Positions 31,094-39,806 are shown, counted from the stretch's first letter. The stretch is 49,105 bases of DNA from Deltaproteobacteria bacterium (GCA_029261835.1 JAJDAO010000094.1:1-49105), one strand, 5' to 3'. Notes: generated from the letters alone by a model not told the origin. Program-made: numbers and translations.

Positions 31094-32737
31094 CTACTCG
31101 GCGGCGTCCGCCGCGATCACGCAGTTCTTGCCCTCGGCCTTGGCGCGGTACAGGGCGCGGTCGGCCGCCTGGAAGAAACGTCTGCGGTCGCCGTCGTACT
31201 CCGCGACCCCCAGTGAGATCGTGACCTTCACCGGCCGCATCGAATCGTCGACGATCTGCGAGGCTTGCTCGACCGACATGCGGATCTTCTCAGCCACGGC
31301 CACGGCGCCGGCCAGATTCGTATTGGGCGTCACGATGATGAACTCCTCACCACCGTAGCGGGCCAGCAAGTCGCTGCCGCGCACGGAATCGTTCATGAGC
31401 GCGGCAATCCCCATCAGGACTTCATCCCCGGCTGCGTGGCCGAAGCGATCGTTCAGTGCCTTGAAATCGTCGAGATCGACCAGAATCATGGACAGCGGCT
31501 CACCGGTTCGGCGCAGGCGCTTGATCTCCCGGGTCAGGTGGTCCTGGAAGTAGCGGTGATTGTGCAGCTTGGTGAGACCGTCGGTGATGGAGAGCTGGGC
31601 CAGCACCTCGTTGGCCCGCTGCAGCTCCTCGTTCTGCTCGGTGAGTCGCCGCTTGTCCTGCTCGATCTCCTGCTGGCTGAGCCTCAGCTTGCGCATCATG
31701 TCGTTGAAGGTGCGCGTCAGGAGCCCGATCTCGTCGTTGCTGCGCGGCGTCGGGATCTCGTGCTCGACGTCGCCCTGTGAGATGCGGGCCGCAGCCTCGG
31801 ACAGCGCCTCGATGGGTTGCATGATGGCGCCGGTAATCTTGTAGGCCAGGAAGCTGAAGAGCAGGATGATCGCCAGGTCGCAGAGGAAGATACGCGTCAC
31901 CACGGAGAGCACGGGCGCGAACACCTGCTCGAAGGGCGCTGCCACAACCACCAGCCAATCGAGCGTAGTGAGCTGCTCGACGCTGCCGAGCATGTGCTGG
32001 CCTTCGGCGCTGGTGTACTCCACGAGCTGATCGCCGCCGATCTGCAGCAGGCGTGAGCCGGGGAGCTCCGAGTGCGCGCTCGGCAAAGCCTCGTCCCAGC
32101 CGGGCAGCAGTGGCGACCCCGCCGCGTTGACCAGCAGGATCTGGCCGGGGCTCTCATCGGGTTCGATCCAGAGCTGATTGCGCAGCCCGGCGCTGCTGAA
32201 TACGGCCACGAGCGTCGGCCCTGGCCCGGCGGCGTGCCGCGCCAGGGGCGCGCGCGCCAGGGCGAGCGGCCCCAGCGTCGAACTCTGGACCCCTAGCAAG
32301 GCGGTTCCCGTGCCGCCGTCACCCAGCGCCGTGGCATCGATGTCACCCGCGCTGGCGCGCAGCTGGCCGTCGTCGCCGAGCAGCGCCAGGCCGCTGAAGT
32401 GAGGCGATGCGTTCAAGATTTCTTGCAGCCGCGCGGCCAAGCGCCGCGGCTCGACCTTGCGCGGGTCGAGCGCCGTGGTCAGATGCCGGCTCTGCGCCTG
32501 CTGCTCGAGCGCGTCGCGACCCGCCTCGAGCCAGGCGTCGAGCTGGCTGACCCGCCGCTGCAGCACGGCGGGGAAGCCGGTCTCGAGCTGCCGTCGCAAG
32601 TGACCGTGGATGCTGTGGATGGAGATCCAGCTCACGACCAGGGCGGTGAGAAAGGTCGAGAGAAAGACGAAGAAGATGATCCGCGTCGAGACGCTGTAGA
32701 CCGGCTTCTCGCCGAGCTGGGCGCGGGACTCTGCCAT
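31094..32737 (-). CDS. Membrane-bound diguanylate cyclase with periplasmic sensor and HAMP
   Basis: Makes cyclic di-GMP from two GTP. The 547-residue protein has TM1 (about 19-40), a periplasmic sensor of about 240 residues, TM2 (about 281-302), HAMP (302-355), a coiled-coil linker (355-385) and a GGDEF domain (386-545). The active-site signature is GGEEF (462-466), and the inhibitory site RxxD is RGSD (453-456), exactly five residues before it, predicting product feedback inhibition. The sensor resembles a Cache fold (LVNAAGSPLLPG and VVVAAPFEQVF segments). It probably starts at 32737 and is downstream of, and not co-transcribed with, pheA. Confidence 0.93.
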   Translation of the reverse strand: MAESRAQLGEKPVYSVSTRIIFFVFLSTFLTALVVSWISIHSIHGHLRRQLETGFPAVLQRRVSQLDAWLEAGRDALEQQAQSRHLTTALDPRKVEPRRLAARLQEILNASPHFSGLALLGDDGQLRASAGDIDATALGDGGTGTALLGVQSSTLGPLALARAPLARHAAGPGPTLVAVFSSAGLRNQLWIEPDESPGQILLVNAAGSPLLPGWDEALPSAHSELPGSRLLQIGGDQLVEYTSAEGQHMLGSVEQLTTLDWLVVVAAPFEQVFAPVLSVVTRIFLCDLAIILLFSFLAYKITGAIMQPIEALSEAAARISQGDVEHEIPTPRSNDEIGLLTRTFNDMMRKLRLSQQEIEQDKRRLTEQNEELQRANEVLAQLSITDGLTKLHNHRYFQDHLTREIKRLRRTGEPLSMILVDLDDFKALNDRFGHAAGDEVLMGIAALMNDSVRGSDLLARYGGEEFIIVTPNTNLAGAVAVAEKIRMSVEQASQIVDDSMRPVKVTISLGVAEYDGDRRRFFQAADRALYRAKAEGKNCVIAADAAE

Positions 32738-33038
32738 GCGGGGTGCCGACTCCGGAATGTCGTGGTTATCGACCAGAGCGAACGTTGCCTTGACCCCTCC
32801 CTCATTGAAAAATGTCGTGATTTCGAGTGGTTACGGACACGGCCCGCGGCAGATGTGCGCCCCGTGGGACGATTGTGGATGAATCTGCATAACTCCTTGA
32901 CACTCAAAGAAATTTCGCCGCACGGGGTTTGCCATGGGGTTGGGCGTCGGATATATTGCGTCAGTCTTTTCAAGGGGTTAGCGGGTTTTTCGCCAATGGC
33001 GGCTGACTCGTACTCGCACGCGGGTGGCTCGGTAGGCG
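32738..33038. other. Divergent intergenic region between the cyclase and pheA
   Basis: About 300 bp holding two promoters. The plus-strand promoter (TTGCCA/TATATT) is listed separately. A lone TTGACA at 32897-32902 lacks a -10 at proper distance. A 15-codon open frame at 32934 lies upstream of the predicted transcript start and is not a leader peptide. Confidence 0.5.
32929..32957 (+). promoter_or_regulatory. Predicted sigma-70 promoter of pheA-hisC-tyrA-rpsA
   Basis: TTGCCA (32929-32934) and TATATT (32952-32957) are separated by exactly 17 bp, 5 of 6 matches to each consensus box. Transcription would start near 32964, giving a leader of about 75 bases before pheA at 33039. Confidence 0.65.
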
Positions 33039-34193
33039 ATGGCCAAGACGAAGAAATCAACTGCAGCGCCGGGAGGTGATGGCGTCGAAGCGCAGCTCGC
33101 GCGCTTGCGTTCGAACATCGACTTGGTCGACCGGGAAATTCTGGAGAGGCTCAATCGGCGCGCCGAGCTCGTCCGCGAAGTGGGTCGCGTGAAGGATGGC
33201 GGTCGCAGCAGTCCCGTCTATGTGGCCAGTCGCGAGCGAGATCTCGTCGACGCACTGTTGAAGCAGAACGCTGGGCCGTTTCCGGATGCCGCGATTCCGC
33301 ACGTCTTTCGCGAGATCATCTCCGCCACGCGCTCACTCGAGGAGCGCGTGCGAGTCGCCTACCTGGGGCCGGAGGGCACGTTCAGCCACCAGGCTGCCGT
33401 GGCGCAATTTGGCTCGCAGGCCGACCTCGTGCCGGTGGGACACATGGGCGATGTCTTCACGTCGACGCAGCGGGGCGAGACCCACTTTGGTGTGATTCCC
33501 GTCGAGAACACCATCGAGGGGGCGATCAACCTGACCTACGACTCACTGATGGAGAGCGAGGTGACGATCTGCGGCGAAGTGATGGTCGCGGTGTCGCACA
33601 ATCTGCTGTCCCAGAGCGGCGCAATCGAGGACGTCCGCGTCGTGGTCTCGATTCCGCAGGCGGTTGCGCAGTGCAGGAAGTGGCTCCAGGATCGCTTGCC
33701 CTCGGTCGAGATTCGCGACAGCAGCAGTACGGCTGCCGCCGCGCAGCTCGCCAGGGACGACGCCGCGGTGGCGGCGATCGCGAGCGCGGTGGCGGCCGAG
33801 GCCTACGGACTGCGCTTTGTCGCCGAGGGGATCGAGGACCATCGCGGCAACACCACGCGCTTTCTCGTGGTCGGCCAGGAGATTCCGGCAGCGAGCGGCA
33901 ACGATCTCACCTCTGCGGCGTTTACCGTGCGCCGCGATCAGGCGGGTGCGCTGCACCGCCTGCTCGAACCCTTCGCGCGTCACGGCGTGAACCTCACGGC
34001 CGTGCAATCGCGGCCGATGAAGGGCAAGCCGTGGGAGTACATCTTCTTCATCGATATGGAGGGACACGAGAGCTGCGACGAGGTGGGAAAGGCGCTCGAC
34101 GAGGCGGCCGACTACGCCCACTCGTACAAGGTTCTGGGGTCCTTTCCGCGTGCCGCGGCGCCCACCGCCAAGCAGCTCGGGAGGCGCAGCTGA
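33039..34193 (+). CDS. pheA: Bifunctional chorismate mutase/prephenate dehydratase (P-protein)
   Basis: Converts chorismate to prephenate and then to phenylpyruvate for Phe synthesis. The 384-residue protein has a chorismate mutase domain (about 17-100: LRSNIDLVDREILERLNRRAEL), a prephenate dehydratase domain (about 106-280: LGPEGTFSHQAA, PVENTIEGAI, NTTRFLV with TTRF at 272-275) and a C-terminal ACT domain (294-370). In the ACT domain the GALH motif (303-306) is present, but the usual ESRP reads QSRP (323-326), which may alter phenylalanine feedback. It is followed by hisC two bases later. Confidence 0.95.
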   Translation: MAKTKKSTAAPGGDGVEAQLARLRSNIDLVDREILERLNRRAELVREVGRVKDGGRSSPVYVASRERDLVDALLKQNAGPFPDAAIPHVFREIISATRSLEERVRVAYLGPEGTFSHQAAVAQFGSQADLVPVGHMGDVFTSTQRGETHFGVIPVENTIEGAINLTYDSLMESEVTICGEVMVAVSHNLLSQSGAIEDVRVVVSIPQAVAQCRKWLQDRLPSVEIRDSSSTAAAAQLARDDAAVAAIASAVAAEAYGLRFVAEGIEDHRGNTTRFLVVGQEIPAASGNDLTSAAFTVRRDQAGALHRLLEPFARHGVNLTAVQSRPMKGKPWEYIFFIDMEGHESCDEVGKALDEAADYAHSYKVLGSFPRAAAPTAKQLGRRS

Positions 34194-34195
34194 TC

Positions 34196-35293
34196 ATGGC
34201 ACTCGAGCGGCGGGTCAACCCGCACATCTTGAATCTCGAGGCATATCAGCCGGGCAAGCCCATCGAGGAGGTGGAGCGCGAGCTGGGCATCTCGTGCTCC
34301 GTCAAGCTGGCGTCCAACGAGAATCCGCTGGGCCCCTCGCCCAAGGCCGTGGCCGCACTGCGGGAGGCCGGGGATCAGATCAGCCGCTACCCGGACGGCG
34401 CGAGCTACGAGCTGAGAGAGCAGCTGGCGCAGTGCCTGGGCGTCGGACAGGAGCAGCTCGTCTTCGGCTGCGGTGCCGACGAGCTGTTGGAGCTGCTGGC
34501 CAAGACGTTTCTCTCGCCCGGCGACGAAGTCGTGCTTCCGTGGCCCTCGTTCGCCATGTATCCGATCGTCGTTAAGGGCATGGGGGCCACGCCGGTCCCG
34601 GTGCCGCTCAGCGCGGATATGGCACACGACCTTCCCGCCATGGCGCGGGCGATCGGCGAGCGGACCAAGCTCGTCTTCCTCTGCAACCCCAATAATCCGA
34701 CGGGGACGAGCTTCGGGCAGCGAGAGTTCGAGGGCTTCCTCGCCGAGCTGCCCGAGACGGCCGTACTCGCCATCGACGAGGCCTACGTCGAATTCGTCAG
34801 GCGCAGCGACTTCCCGCATAGCATCGCGCTGGCGAAGCGTCGTCCCGGCACGATCGTGCTCCGCACCTTCTCCAAGATCTACGGTCTGGCGGGGCTGCGC
34901 GTCGGCTACGGCATCGCCGATCCCGAGCTCGCGAGCTACCTCGAGCGGGCGCGCCATCCCTTCAACGTGAATCGGCTGGCCGAGGTCGCGGCGTTGGCGG
35001 CGCTCGGTGACGAGGAGCACGCACAGCGCACTCGCGATAACAACGCCGCCGGCATCGAGTTTCTGACTCGTGAGCTGCCCGCGCTCGGTCACGACGTGTG
35101 GCCCAGTGACGCCAACTTCCTGCTGGTGCGGACCGGTGCGGACTACTACGAGAAGCTGCTTCGCAAGGGCGTGATCGTGCGCCCGCTGCGGGGCTTCGGG
35201 CTGCCCGAACACATCCGCGTTTCGATCGGGACGCCGGAGGAGAACGAGCGCTTGATCAAGGCACTGCAGCAGATCGTGGAGGAGGGCTCATGA
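34196..35293 (+). CDS. hisC: Histidinol-phosphate/aromatic aminotransferase HisC
   Basis: PLP aminotransferase of fold type I. The 365-residue protein has NENPLGPSP (41-49), NPNNPTGT (164-171), the PLP lysine Lys227 in TFSKIYGLAGLRVGYG and an Arg in the C-terminal RVSIGT (carboxylate binding). The closest family is HisC, which in this pheA-hisC-tyrA context probably also transaminates phenylpyruvate and 4-hydroxyphenylpyruvate; no other histidine gene is here. The ATG at 34196 is chosen; the frame extends back to 33671 but only as an overlap of pheA. Overlaps tyrA by 4 bp. Confidence 0.93.
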   Translation: MALERRVNPHILNLEAYQPGKPIEEVERELGISCSVKLASNENPLGPSPKAVAALREAGDQISRYPDGASYELREQLAQCLGVGQEQLVFGCGADELLELLAKTFLSPGDEVVLPWPSFAMYPIVVKGMGATPVPVPLSADMAHDLPAMARAIGERTKLVFLCNPNNPTGTSFGQREFEGFLAELPETAVLAIDEAYVEFVRRSDFPHSIALAKRRPGTIVLRTFSKIYGLAGLRVGYGIADPELASYLERARHPFNVNRLAEVAALAALGDEEHAQRTRDNNAAGIEFLTRELPALGHDVWPSDANFLLVRTGADYYEKLLRKGVIVRPLRGFGLPEHIRVSIGTPEENERLIKALQQIVEEGS

Positions 35294-36264
35294 AGCCGCC
35301 GCGCTTCCGCCGTCTGGCCATCCTTGGTCTCGGGCTGCTGGGCGGATCGGTTGCCCGCGCGGCCCGGCGTGCGGGCATCGTGGAGACGCTGGTGGCGTCG
35401 GGACGCCGCCGCGCGCCGCTCGAGAAGGCGCTTGCCGATGGCGTGGTGGACGAGGTGAGCGACGTTCCGGGTGCCGTGCGGGGCGCCGATCTGGTGGTGC
35501 TCGGAACGCCGGTGGGCTGCATGGAGCGCGTTGCAAGCGACGCGGCGCCCCATCTGTGTGAGGGCGCGCTCGTGACCGACGTCGGCAGCGTCAAGGGCAT
35601 GCTCGCCGAGACGTTGTCCGGTGTGATGCCGCCCGGCGTGCACTACGTGCCCGCCCACCCGATGGCGGGCAGCCATCACAAGGGCGTGGTGAATGCGCGT
35701 GAAAACCTCTTCGACGGCGCCTGCTGCGTCATCACGCCGCTCGCCTCGAGCGATCGCGTGGCGGTGGCGCGGGTGGCCGACTTCTGGCGTGCGCTGGGCG
35801 CGCACGTGGTCGAGCGTGACCCGGCGGGCCACGATGCCGAGGTGGCGTGGGTGAGCCACGCACCGCACGTGCTGGCCTTTGCCTTTGCTCACGCGCTCGG
35901 GCAGGCGCCGGCGGGTGCCGGCGAGTTGGCGGGCAGCGGCTTTCGCGATTTCACGCGCATCGCCCACAGCGACGCGGGTCTCTGGAGCGAAATCCTGAAC
36001 GCGAATCGCAAGGCACTGGCCGCCCCGCTGGAGGCGTTCAGCCGTTCGCTCCAGGAACTCGCGCGGGCGGTCGAAGCGGGGGACGCGGACGCCCAAGAAC
36101 GATTTCTCTCGTCTGCACATCAGGCCCTGGCCAAGGTTGCCGTAGAGGTACCGGAGCCAGGGCGGGGTGGCGGCGGGAAAGACGCCCGATCCGGGGGCGA
36201 AAACCCGGAAATTCTGGCTGGCCCCAAGAGGCCGGCCGACCCAAGGAGTGTCGAGAACGATTAA
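35290..36264 (+). CDS. tyrA: Prephenate dehydrogenase TyrA
   Basis: Oxidatively decarboxylates prephenate (or arogenate) with NAD(P)+ to the tyrosine precursor. The 324-residue protein has the Rossmann motif GLGLLGGSVA (13-22), VTDVGSVKG, PAHPMAGSHHKG (catalytic His region) and a helical C-terminal domain (about 180-290: WVSHAPHVLAFA, GFRDFTRIA). No chorismate mutase or ACT domain is fused. Its stop overlaps the rpsA start (TAATG). Together with pheA and hisC it forms a Phe/Tyr operon. Confidence 0.94.
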   Translation: MKPPRFRRLAILGLGLLGGSVARAARRAGIVETLVASGRRRAPLEKALADGVVDEVSDVPGAVRGADLVVLGTPVGCMERVASDAAPHLCEGALVTDVGSVKGMLAETLSGVMPPGVHYVPAHPMAGSHHKGVVNARENLFDGACCVITPLASSDRVAVARVADFWRALGAHVVERDPAGHDAEVAWVSHAPHVLAFAFAHALGQAPAGAGELAGSGFRDFTRIAHSDAGLWSEILNANRKALAAPLEAFSRSLQELARAVEAGDADAQERFLSSAHQALAKVAVEVPEPGRGGGGKDARSGGENPEILAGPKRPADPRSVEND

Positions 36265-37985
36265 TGAGTGAAACAAGCGAGACAAGCTCGGCGGAGCAGA
36301 CATTCGCCGAGATCTTCAGCAAGGGCCCCGCAGCGATCGAGGAAGGCGAGATCGCCAAGGGGACGGTCCTGTCCATCGACGACGACTACGTGCAGGTGGA
36401 CGTGGGCTTCAAGTCGGAGGGGCTGGTTCAGGCCTGGGAGTTCATGAACGAAGACGGGACGATGACGATCGCCGTCGGCGATACCGTGGAGGTCCTGGTC
36501 GAGGATGTCGAGGACGAGGACGGGCGCATCGTCCTCTCCAAGGAGAAGGCCGAACGTCTCAAGGTGTGGGACGAGATCAGCAATGCCTACGAGGGTGACC
36601 AGGCTGTCGAGGGCACCATCATCGCGCGCGTCAAGGGAGGGCTCTCCGTCGACATCGGGGTGAAGGCCTTCCTGCCAGGATCGCAGGTCGATTTGCGACC
36701 GGTGCGAAACCTGGAGGGGCTGATCGGCGAGAAGACGAGCTTCAAGATCATCAAGTTCAACAAGCGGCGTGGCAACATCGTCCTCTCACGGCGTGCCCTG
36801 CTCGAGACCGAGCGGCGCAGGCTGCGCGAGACGACGCTGTCGACGCTGTCGGCCGGGCAGATTCTCGATGGTGTAATCAAGAACCTGACCGACTACGGCG
36901 CCTTCATCGACTTGGGTGGCATCGATGGTCTGTTGCACATCACCGACATGTCGTGGGGTCGCATCAACCACCCGAGCGAGCTCTTCGGTGTGGGCGACGA
37001 GATCAAGGTCAAGGTGCTGAAGTTCGACGCGGACAGCGAACGCGTTTCGCTCGGACTCAAGCAGATCCAGCCCGATCCCTGGGTGGATGCCGCGCTGCGC
37101 TACCCGCTCGGCAAGCGGCTGAAGGGCAAGGTGGTCTCACTGACGGACTACGGCGCCTTCATCGAGCTGGAAGCGGGCATCGAGGGACTCGTACACGTCT
37201 CCGAGATGTCCTGGACCAAGCGGGTCAAGCACCCGTCGAAGGTGGTCTCCGTCGCTGACGAGGTGGAGGCGGTGGTGCTCGCCGTCGACGAACGCGATCG
37301 CAAGATCTCGCTCGGCATGAAGCAGATCGAAGACAACCCGTGGACGGTGATCGAAGAGCAGTACCCGGTGCATTCGAAAGTCAAGGGTACTGTTCGCAAC
37401 ATCACCAACTTCGGCATCTTCGTCGGTCTCGAGGAGGGGATCGACGGCCTGGTGCACGTTTCGGACATCTCGTGGACGGAGCAGATCAAGCATCCAAGCG
37501 AGAAGTTCGAGAAGGGCGATGAGGTCGAAGCGGTCGTGCTCAAGATCGACAAGGAGAACGAGAAGTTCTCCCTGGGCATCAAACAGCTCGAGCCCAATCC
37601 GTGGGATGACATCCAGAAGCGGTATCCCGTCGGCAGTGAAGTCACCGGGGCGGTCAGCAGCGTGACTGACTTCGGCGTCTTCGTGAGGCTCGGCGAGGGG
37701 ATCGAGGGGCTGGTCTATAGCTCCGAGCTCGCGCAGGAGCGCGTCGAGAAGCCGGGTGAGCACTTCAAGGAAGATCAGGAAGTGACCGCACTTGTGGTCA
37801 AGGTCGACCCGGCCGAGCAGAAGATCTCCCTCTCCATCCGCGCCGTGACGGACAAGGCGGAGCGTAAGGCGCTTCAGGAGATCGCGGCGCAGCAGTCCCA
37901 GAGTCAGACGACGACGCTGGGTGATCTGCTGGCCGAGAAGCTGGCTCAGAAGACCGAGGGTCCGAAGGGCGAGGCAGACGAATAA
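36264..37985 (+). CDS. rpsA: 30S ribosomal protein S1
   Basis: RNA-binding ribosomal protein that brings mRNAs to the 30S subunit. The 573-residue protein contains six S1 beta-barrel repeats starting near residues 31, 118, 203, 290, 377 and 464; repeats 3-6 show the usual GxFV/I, GLVHVSEMSW and HP.. patterns. The first two are the less conserved ribosome-anchoring type. The start is ATG at 36264, one base into the tyrA stop; the frame stays open upstream but only inside tyrA. Being cotranscribed with tyrA, without aroA and cmk in between, is unusual. Confidence 0.96.
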   Translation: MSETSETSSAEQTFAEIFSKGPAAIEEGEIAKGTVLSIDDDYVQVDVGFKSEGLVQAWEFMNEDGTMTIAVGDTVEVLVEDVEDEDGRIVLSKEKAERLKVWDEISNAYEGDQAVEGTIIARVKGGLSVDIGVKAFLPGSQVDLRPVRNLEGLIGEKTSFKIIKFNKRRGNIVLSRRALLETERRRLRETTLSTLSAGQILDGVIKNLTDYGAFIDLGGIDGLLHITDMSWGRINHPSELFGVGDEIKVKVLKFDADSERVSLGLKQIQPDPWVDAALRYPLGKRLKGKVVSLTDYGAFIELEAGIEGLVHVSEMSWTKRVKHPSKVVSVADEVEAVVLAVDERDRKISLGMKQIEDNPWTVIEEQYPVHSKVKGTVRNITNFGIFVGLEEGIDGLVHVSDISWTEQIKHPSEKFEKGDEVEAVVLKIDKENEKFSLGIKQLEPNPWDDIQKRYPVGSEVTGAVSSVTDFGVFVRLGEGIEGLVYSSELAQERVEKPGEHFKEDQEVTALVVKVDPAEQKISLSIRAVTDKAERKALQEIAAQQSQSQTTTLGDLLAEKLAQKTEGPKGEADE

Positions 37986-38002
37986 GTAGGACGGTGCTGG
38001 CG

Positions 38003-38037
38003 GTTTCGGGGGCACGGGATGGCCGTGTCCCCGAAAC
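38003..38037 (+). other. Strong hairpin in the rpsA-ihfB gap
   Basis: GTTTCGGGGGCACGG (38003-38017) pairs with CCGTGTCCCCGAAAC (38023-38037) over 15 bp with one G-U pair and a 5-base loop, between the rpsA stop and the ihfB ribosome binding site. No T-tract follows. It may be an RNA-processing or attenuation element that separates the expression levels of S1 and IHF; alternatively a weak terminator. Confidence 0.7.
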
Positions 38038-38057
38038 GCACAATCCCCGGGGGTGAG

Positions 38058-38384
38058 ATGACCAAGAGCGGGCTGATCGAGGAAGTCGCCAGGCGAACGC
38101 CGCACATATCGAAGAAGGACACGGAGGTTGTCGTCAACACGATCTTTGATGCCATGATCGAGTCGTTACGTCTCGGTGATCGCATCGAGATCAGGGGTTT
38201 CGGAAGCTTCCAGGTGAAGACTCGCGAGGCACGCGAAGGCCGGAACCCCAAGACCGGAGAGCCGGTACACATCAGCGCCAAACGGACCCCGTTCTTCAAG
38301 GTCGGTAAGGAGCTGAAGGAGATGGTGGACGACTCCCCGGATCTGCCGGAAGAGGGGCCGGTTCAGCGCGAGGCCTCCGCCTGA
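38058..38384 (+). CDS. ihfB: Integration host factor beta subunit (IHF/HU family)
   Basis: DNA-bending nucleoid protein that forms a heterodimer with IHF alpha and often assists sigma-54 promoters. The 108-residue protein has the HU/IHF fold, with the beta-arm motif GRNPKTGEPV and Pro64 that intercalates DNA, then AKRTPFFKVGKELKE. The position directly after rpsA and before lapA matches ihfB of E. coli, favouring IhfB over HU. The ATG at 38058 follows GGGGGTGAG; the frame extends to 38019. The C-terminal tail (90-108) is acidic and longer than usual. Confidence 0.88.
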   Translation: MTKSGLIEEVARRTPHISKKDTEVVVNTIFDAMIESLRLGDRIEIRGFGSFQVKTREAREGRNPKTGEPVHISAKRTPFFKVGKELKEMVDDSPDLPEEGPVQREASA

Positions 38385-38415
38385 TCGCGCGGGGCGCGGA
38401 GGGGGCGCCCGATCG

Positions 38416-38781
38416 ATGAAGTTGCTGCGGAGAACACTCGTGCTGGTGCTCTTCGCCGTCGCGGTGTATGGCGGATGGGGTTTCCTCGACGGGAACGCCA
38501 ATCCGGTCACCATTCACTACGTCGTCGGTGATCTCGCTGGCGTTCCGCTCTGGCAGGCGCTGCTCGGCGCGGGCTTGCTGGGGGCGCTGCTCGCGTTGGC
38601 GGCGACGGGGCTCGGCCTGGCTCGTGCGCGGCTGGAGGCACGTCGCTATCGCAAGGCGCTGGTGAATCTCGAGGCGGAGGTCCACCAGCTTCGCAATCTT
38701 CCCCTGGTGAGCGACGAGCAGGCTCCGTCCGCGGAGGAGATACTCGTGGCGTCGGGTGGAGGTGCCGGTCGGACGCGGTGA
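38416..38781 (+). CDS. lapA: LapA-domain membrane protein
   Basis: Small inner-membrane protein that with LapB helps control LPS synthesis and assembly. The 121-residue protein has two transmembrane helices (about 4-23 and 45-68) followed by a short coiled coil (ARLEARRYRKALVNLEAEVHQLR), which is the LapA (DUF1049) layout. The assignment also rests on position: rpsA-ihfB-lapA-lapB is the order in E. coli. It overlaps lapB by 4 bp (GTGA). Confidence 0.85.
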   Translation: MKLLRRTLVLVLFAVAVYGGWGFLDGNANPVTIHYVVGDLAGVPLWQALLGAGLLGALLALAATGLGLARARLEARRYRKALVNLEAEVHQLRNLPLVSDEQAPSAEEILVASGGGAGRTR

Positions 38782-39806
38782 GCTGGTTCAGGCGAGCTCG
38801 GAGGGGAGATACGGCGACGGCGGAGGTCGACTCCCTGCTGCGTCAGAGTCTGCTGGTCGCGCTTGGCCCGGATCAGCGGCGGGCCGAGGCGCTGCTGGCT
38901 CGTGTCGTGAAGCTGGCCCCGGACGACATCGACGCCTACCTCGCGCTGGCGCGCATCTACCGCGAGCGGGGTGACGTCGCGCGCGCCATCGGCCTGCACC
39001 AGGCGCTCGTGCTGCGCCGCGATCTTGCTCGGGAGCGCCGCGTGTCTGTGCTGTGCGAGCTCGCCGCGGACTTGCGACAGGGCGGTCTTTTGCGCCGGGC
39101 CGTGGCTGCGTACGAGGAGGTGCTCGAGCACGACCAGCGACATGTCGAGGCGCTGGCCGCACTCGCGGTGCTGCTCGATGAGCTCGGCGAACACGAGAGG
39201 GCGTTGTTGATGCTGCGACGCCGGGCCCGCGTACAGGGCAAACCGGATCGGCGGGGCGAAGCGGCTCTGCTGCTGCATCTGGCAGGACGCGAGCGGGGTC
39301 TGGATCGCCGCTCGTCGGCCCGCAAGGCCATCCGGCGAGCTCTTCGGCGGGATTCGCGGAACGCGGAGGCCCACATCGCGCTCGGCGAACTCGAAGCGGC
39401 CTGCGGTCGCCACAAGCGGGCACTGGCGGCCTGGCGCTCCGCACTGGCTCTGGCGGGCGAGCGTGCGGCACAGCTCTATCCGAAGCTGGCGGAGAGCTTC
39501 GCCGCGTTGCATCGCGGGGGCGACTACGAGGCCTTCCTGCGGTCGCGGCTCGACCGAGAGCCGCGTGACGGCGCGGCGCGTCTGGCGTTGGCAGGGCATC
39601 TGGCGGATCTCGGAGATGCGGAGGCTGCAGTCGCCGAGTTGAGGCGCGCCCTGGAGCACGAGCCGGGCGATCTGGCGGTCCACCTGGCGCTCGGGCGGCT
39701 GCTCGTCTCGCTCGATCGCCAACCGGATACGGCGAAGGGATATGCTGAGCTGCTGGCGGTGCTCGGGGAACGGAACGACCTACTGATGCGGGAGACGTTG
39801 CAGTGA
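38778..39806 (+). CDS. lapB: LapB-like tetratricopeptide repeat protein, lacking the rubredoxin domain
   Basis: LapB (YciM) links LPS transport and FtsH-dependent LpxC degradation in E. coli. The 342-residue protein has at least seven helical TPR-like repeats (DDIDAYLALARIYRERGDVARAI, HVEALAALAVLLDELGEHERA and so on). Unlike E. coli LapB (389 residues) it lacks the N-terminal membrane helix and the C-terminal Cys-rich rubredoxin-like domain: no CxxC is present and it ends in ETLQ. The call depends on synteny with lapA as well as sequence. It starts with GTG and overlaps mutS by 4 bp. Confidence 0.8.
   Translation: MSWFRRARRGDTATAEVDSLLRQSLLVALGPDQRRAEALLARVVKLAPDDIDAYLALARIYRERGDVARAIGLHQALVLRRDLARERRVSVLCELAADLRQGGLLRRAVAAYEEVLEHDQRHVEALAALAVLLDELGEHERALLMLRRRARVQGKPDRRGEAALLLHLAGRERGLDRRSSARKAIRRALRRDSRNAEAHIALGELEAACGRHKRALAAWRSALALAGERAAQLYPKLAESFAALHRGGDYEAFLRSRLDREPRDGAARLALAGHLADLGDAEAAVAELRRALEHEPGDLAVHLALGRLLVSLDRQPDTAKGYAELLAVLGERNDLLMRETLQ

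Noticed and set aside
32897..32902. Perfect TTGACA -35 box upstream of pheA
   Set aside because: No -10 at 16-18 bp; the TTGCCA/TATATT pair downstream is better.
32934..32981. 15-codon leader peptide before pheA
   Set aside because: Its start lies upstream of the predicted transcription start and it has only one Phe codon.
33671..35293. 540-codon frame extending hisC upstream into pheA
   Set aside because: The extra residues are out-of-frame pheA sequence; the ATG at 34196 gives the normal HisC N-terminus.
35847..37985. 712-codon frame extending rpsA upstream into tyrA
   Set aside because: Only the part from 36264 has S1 similarity; the rest overlaps tyrA in another frame.
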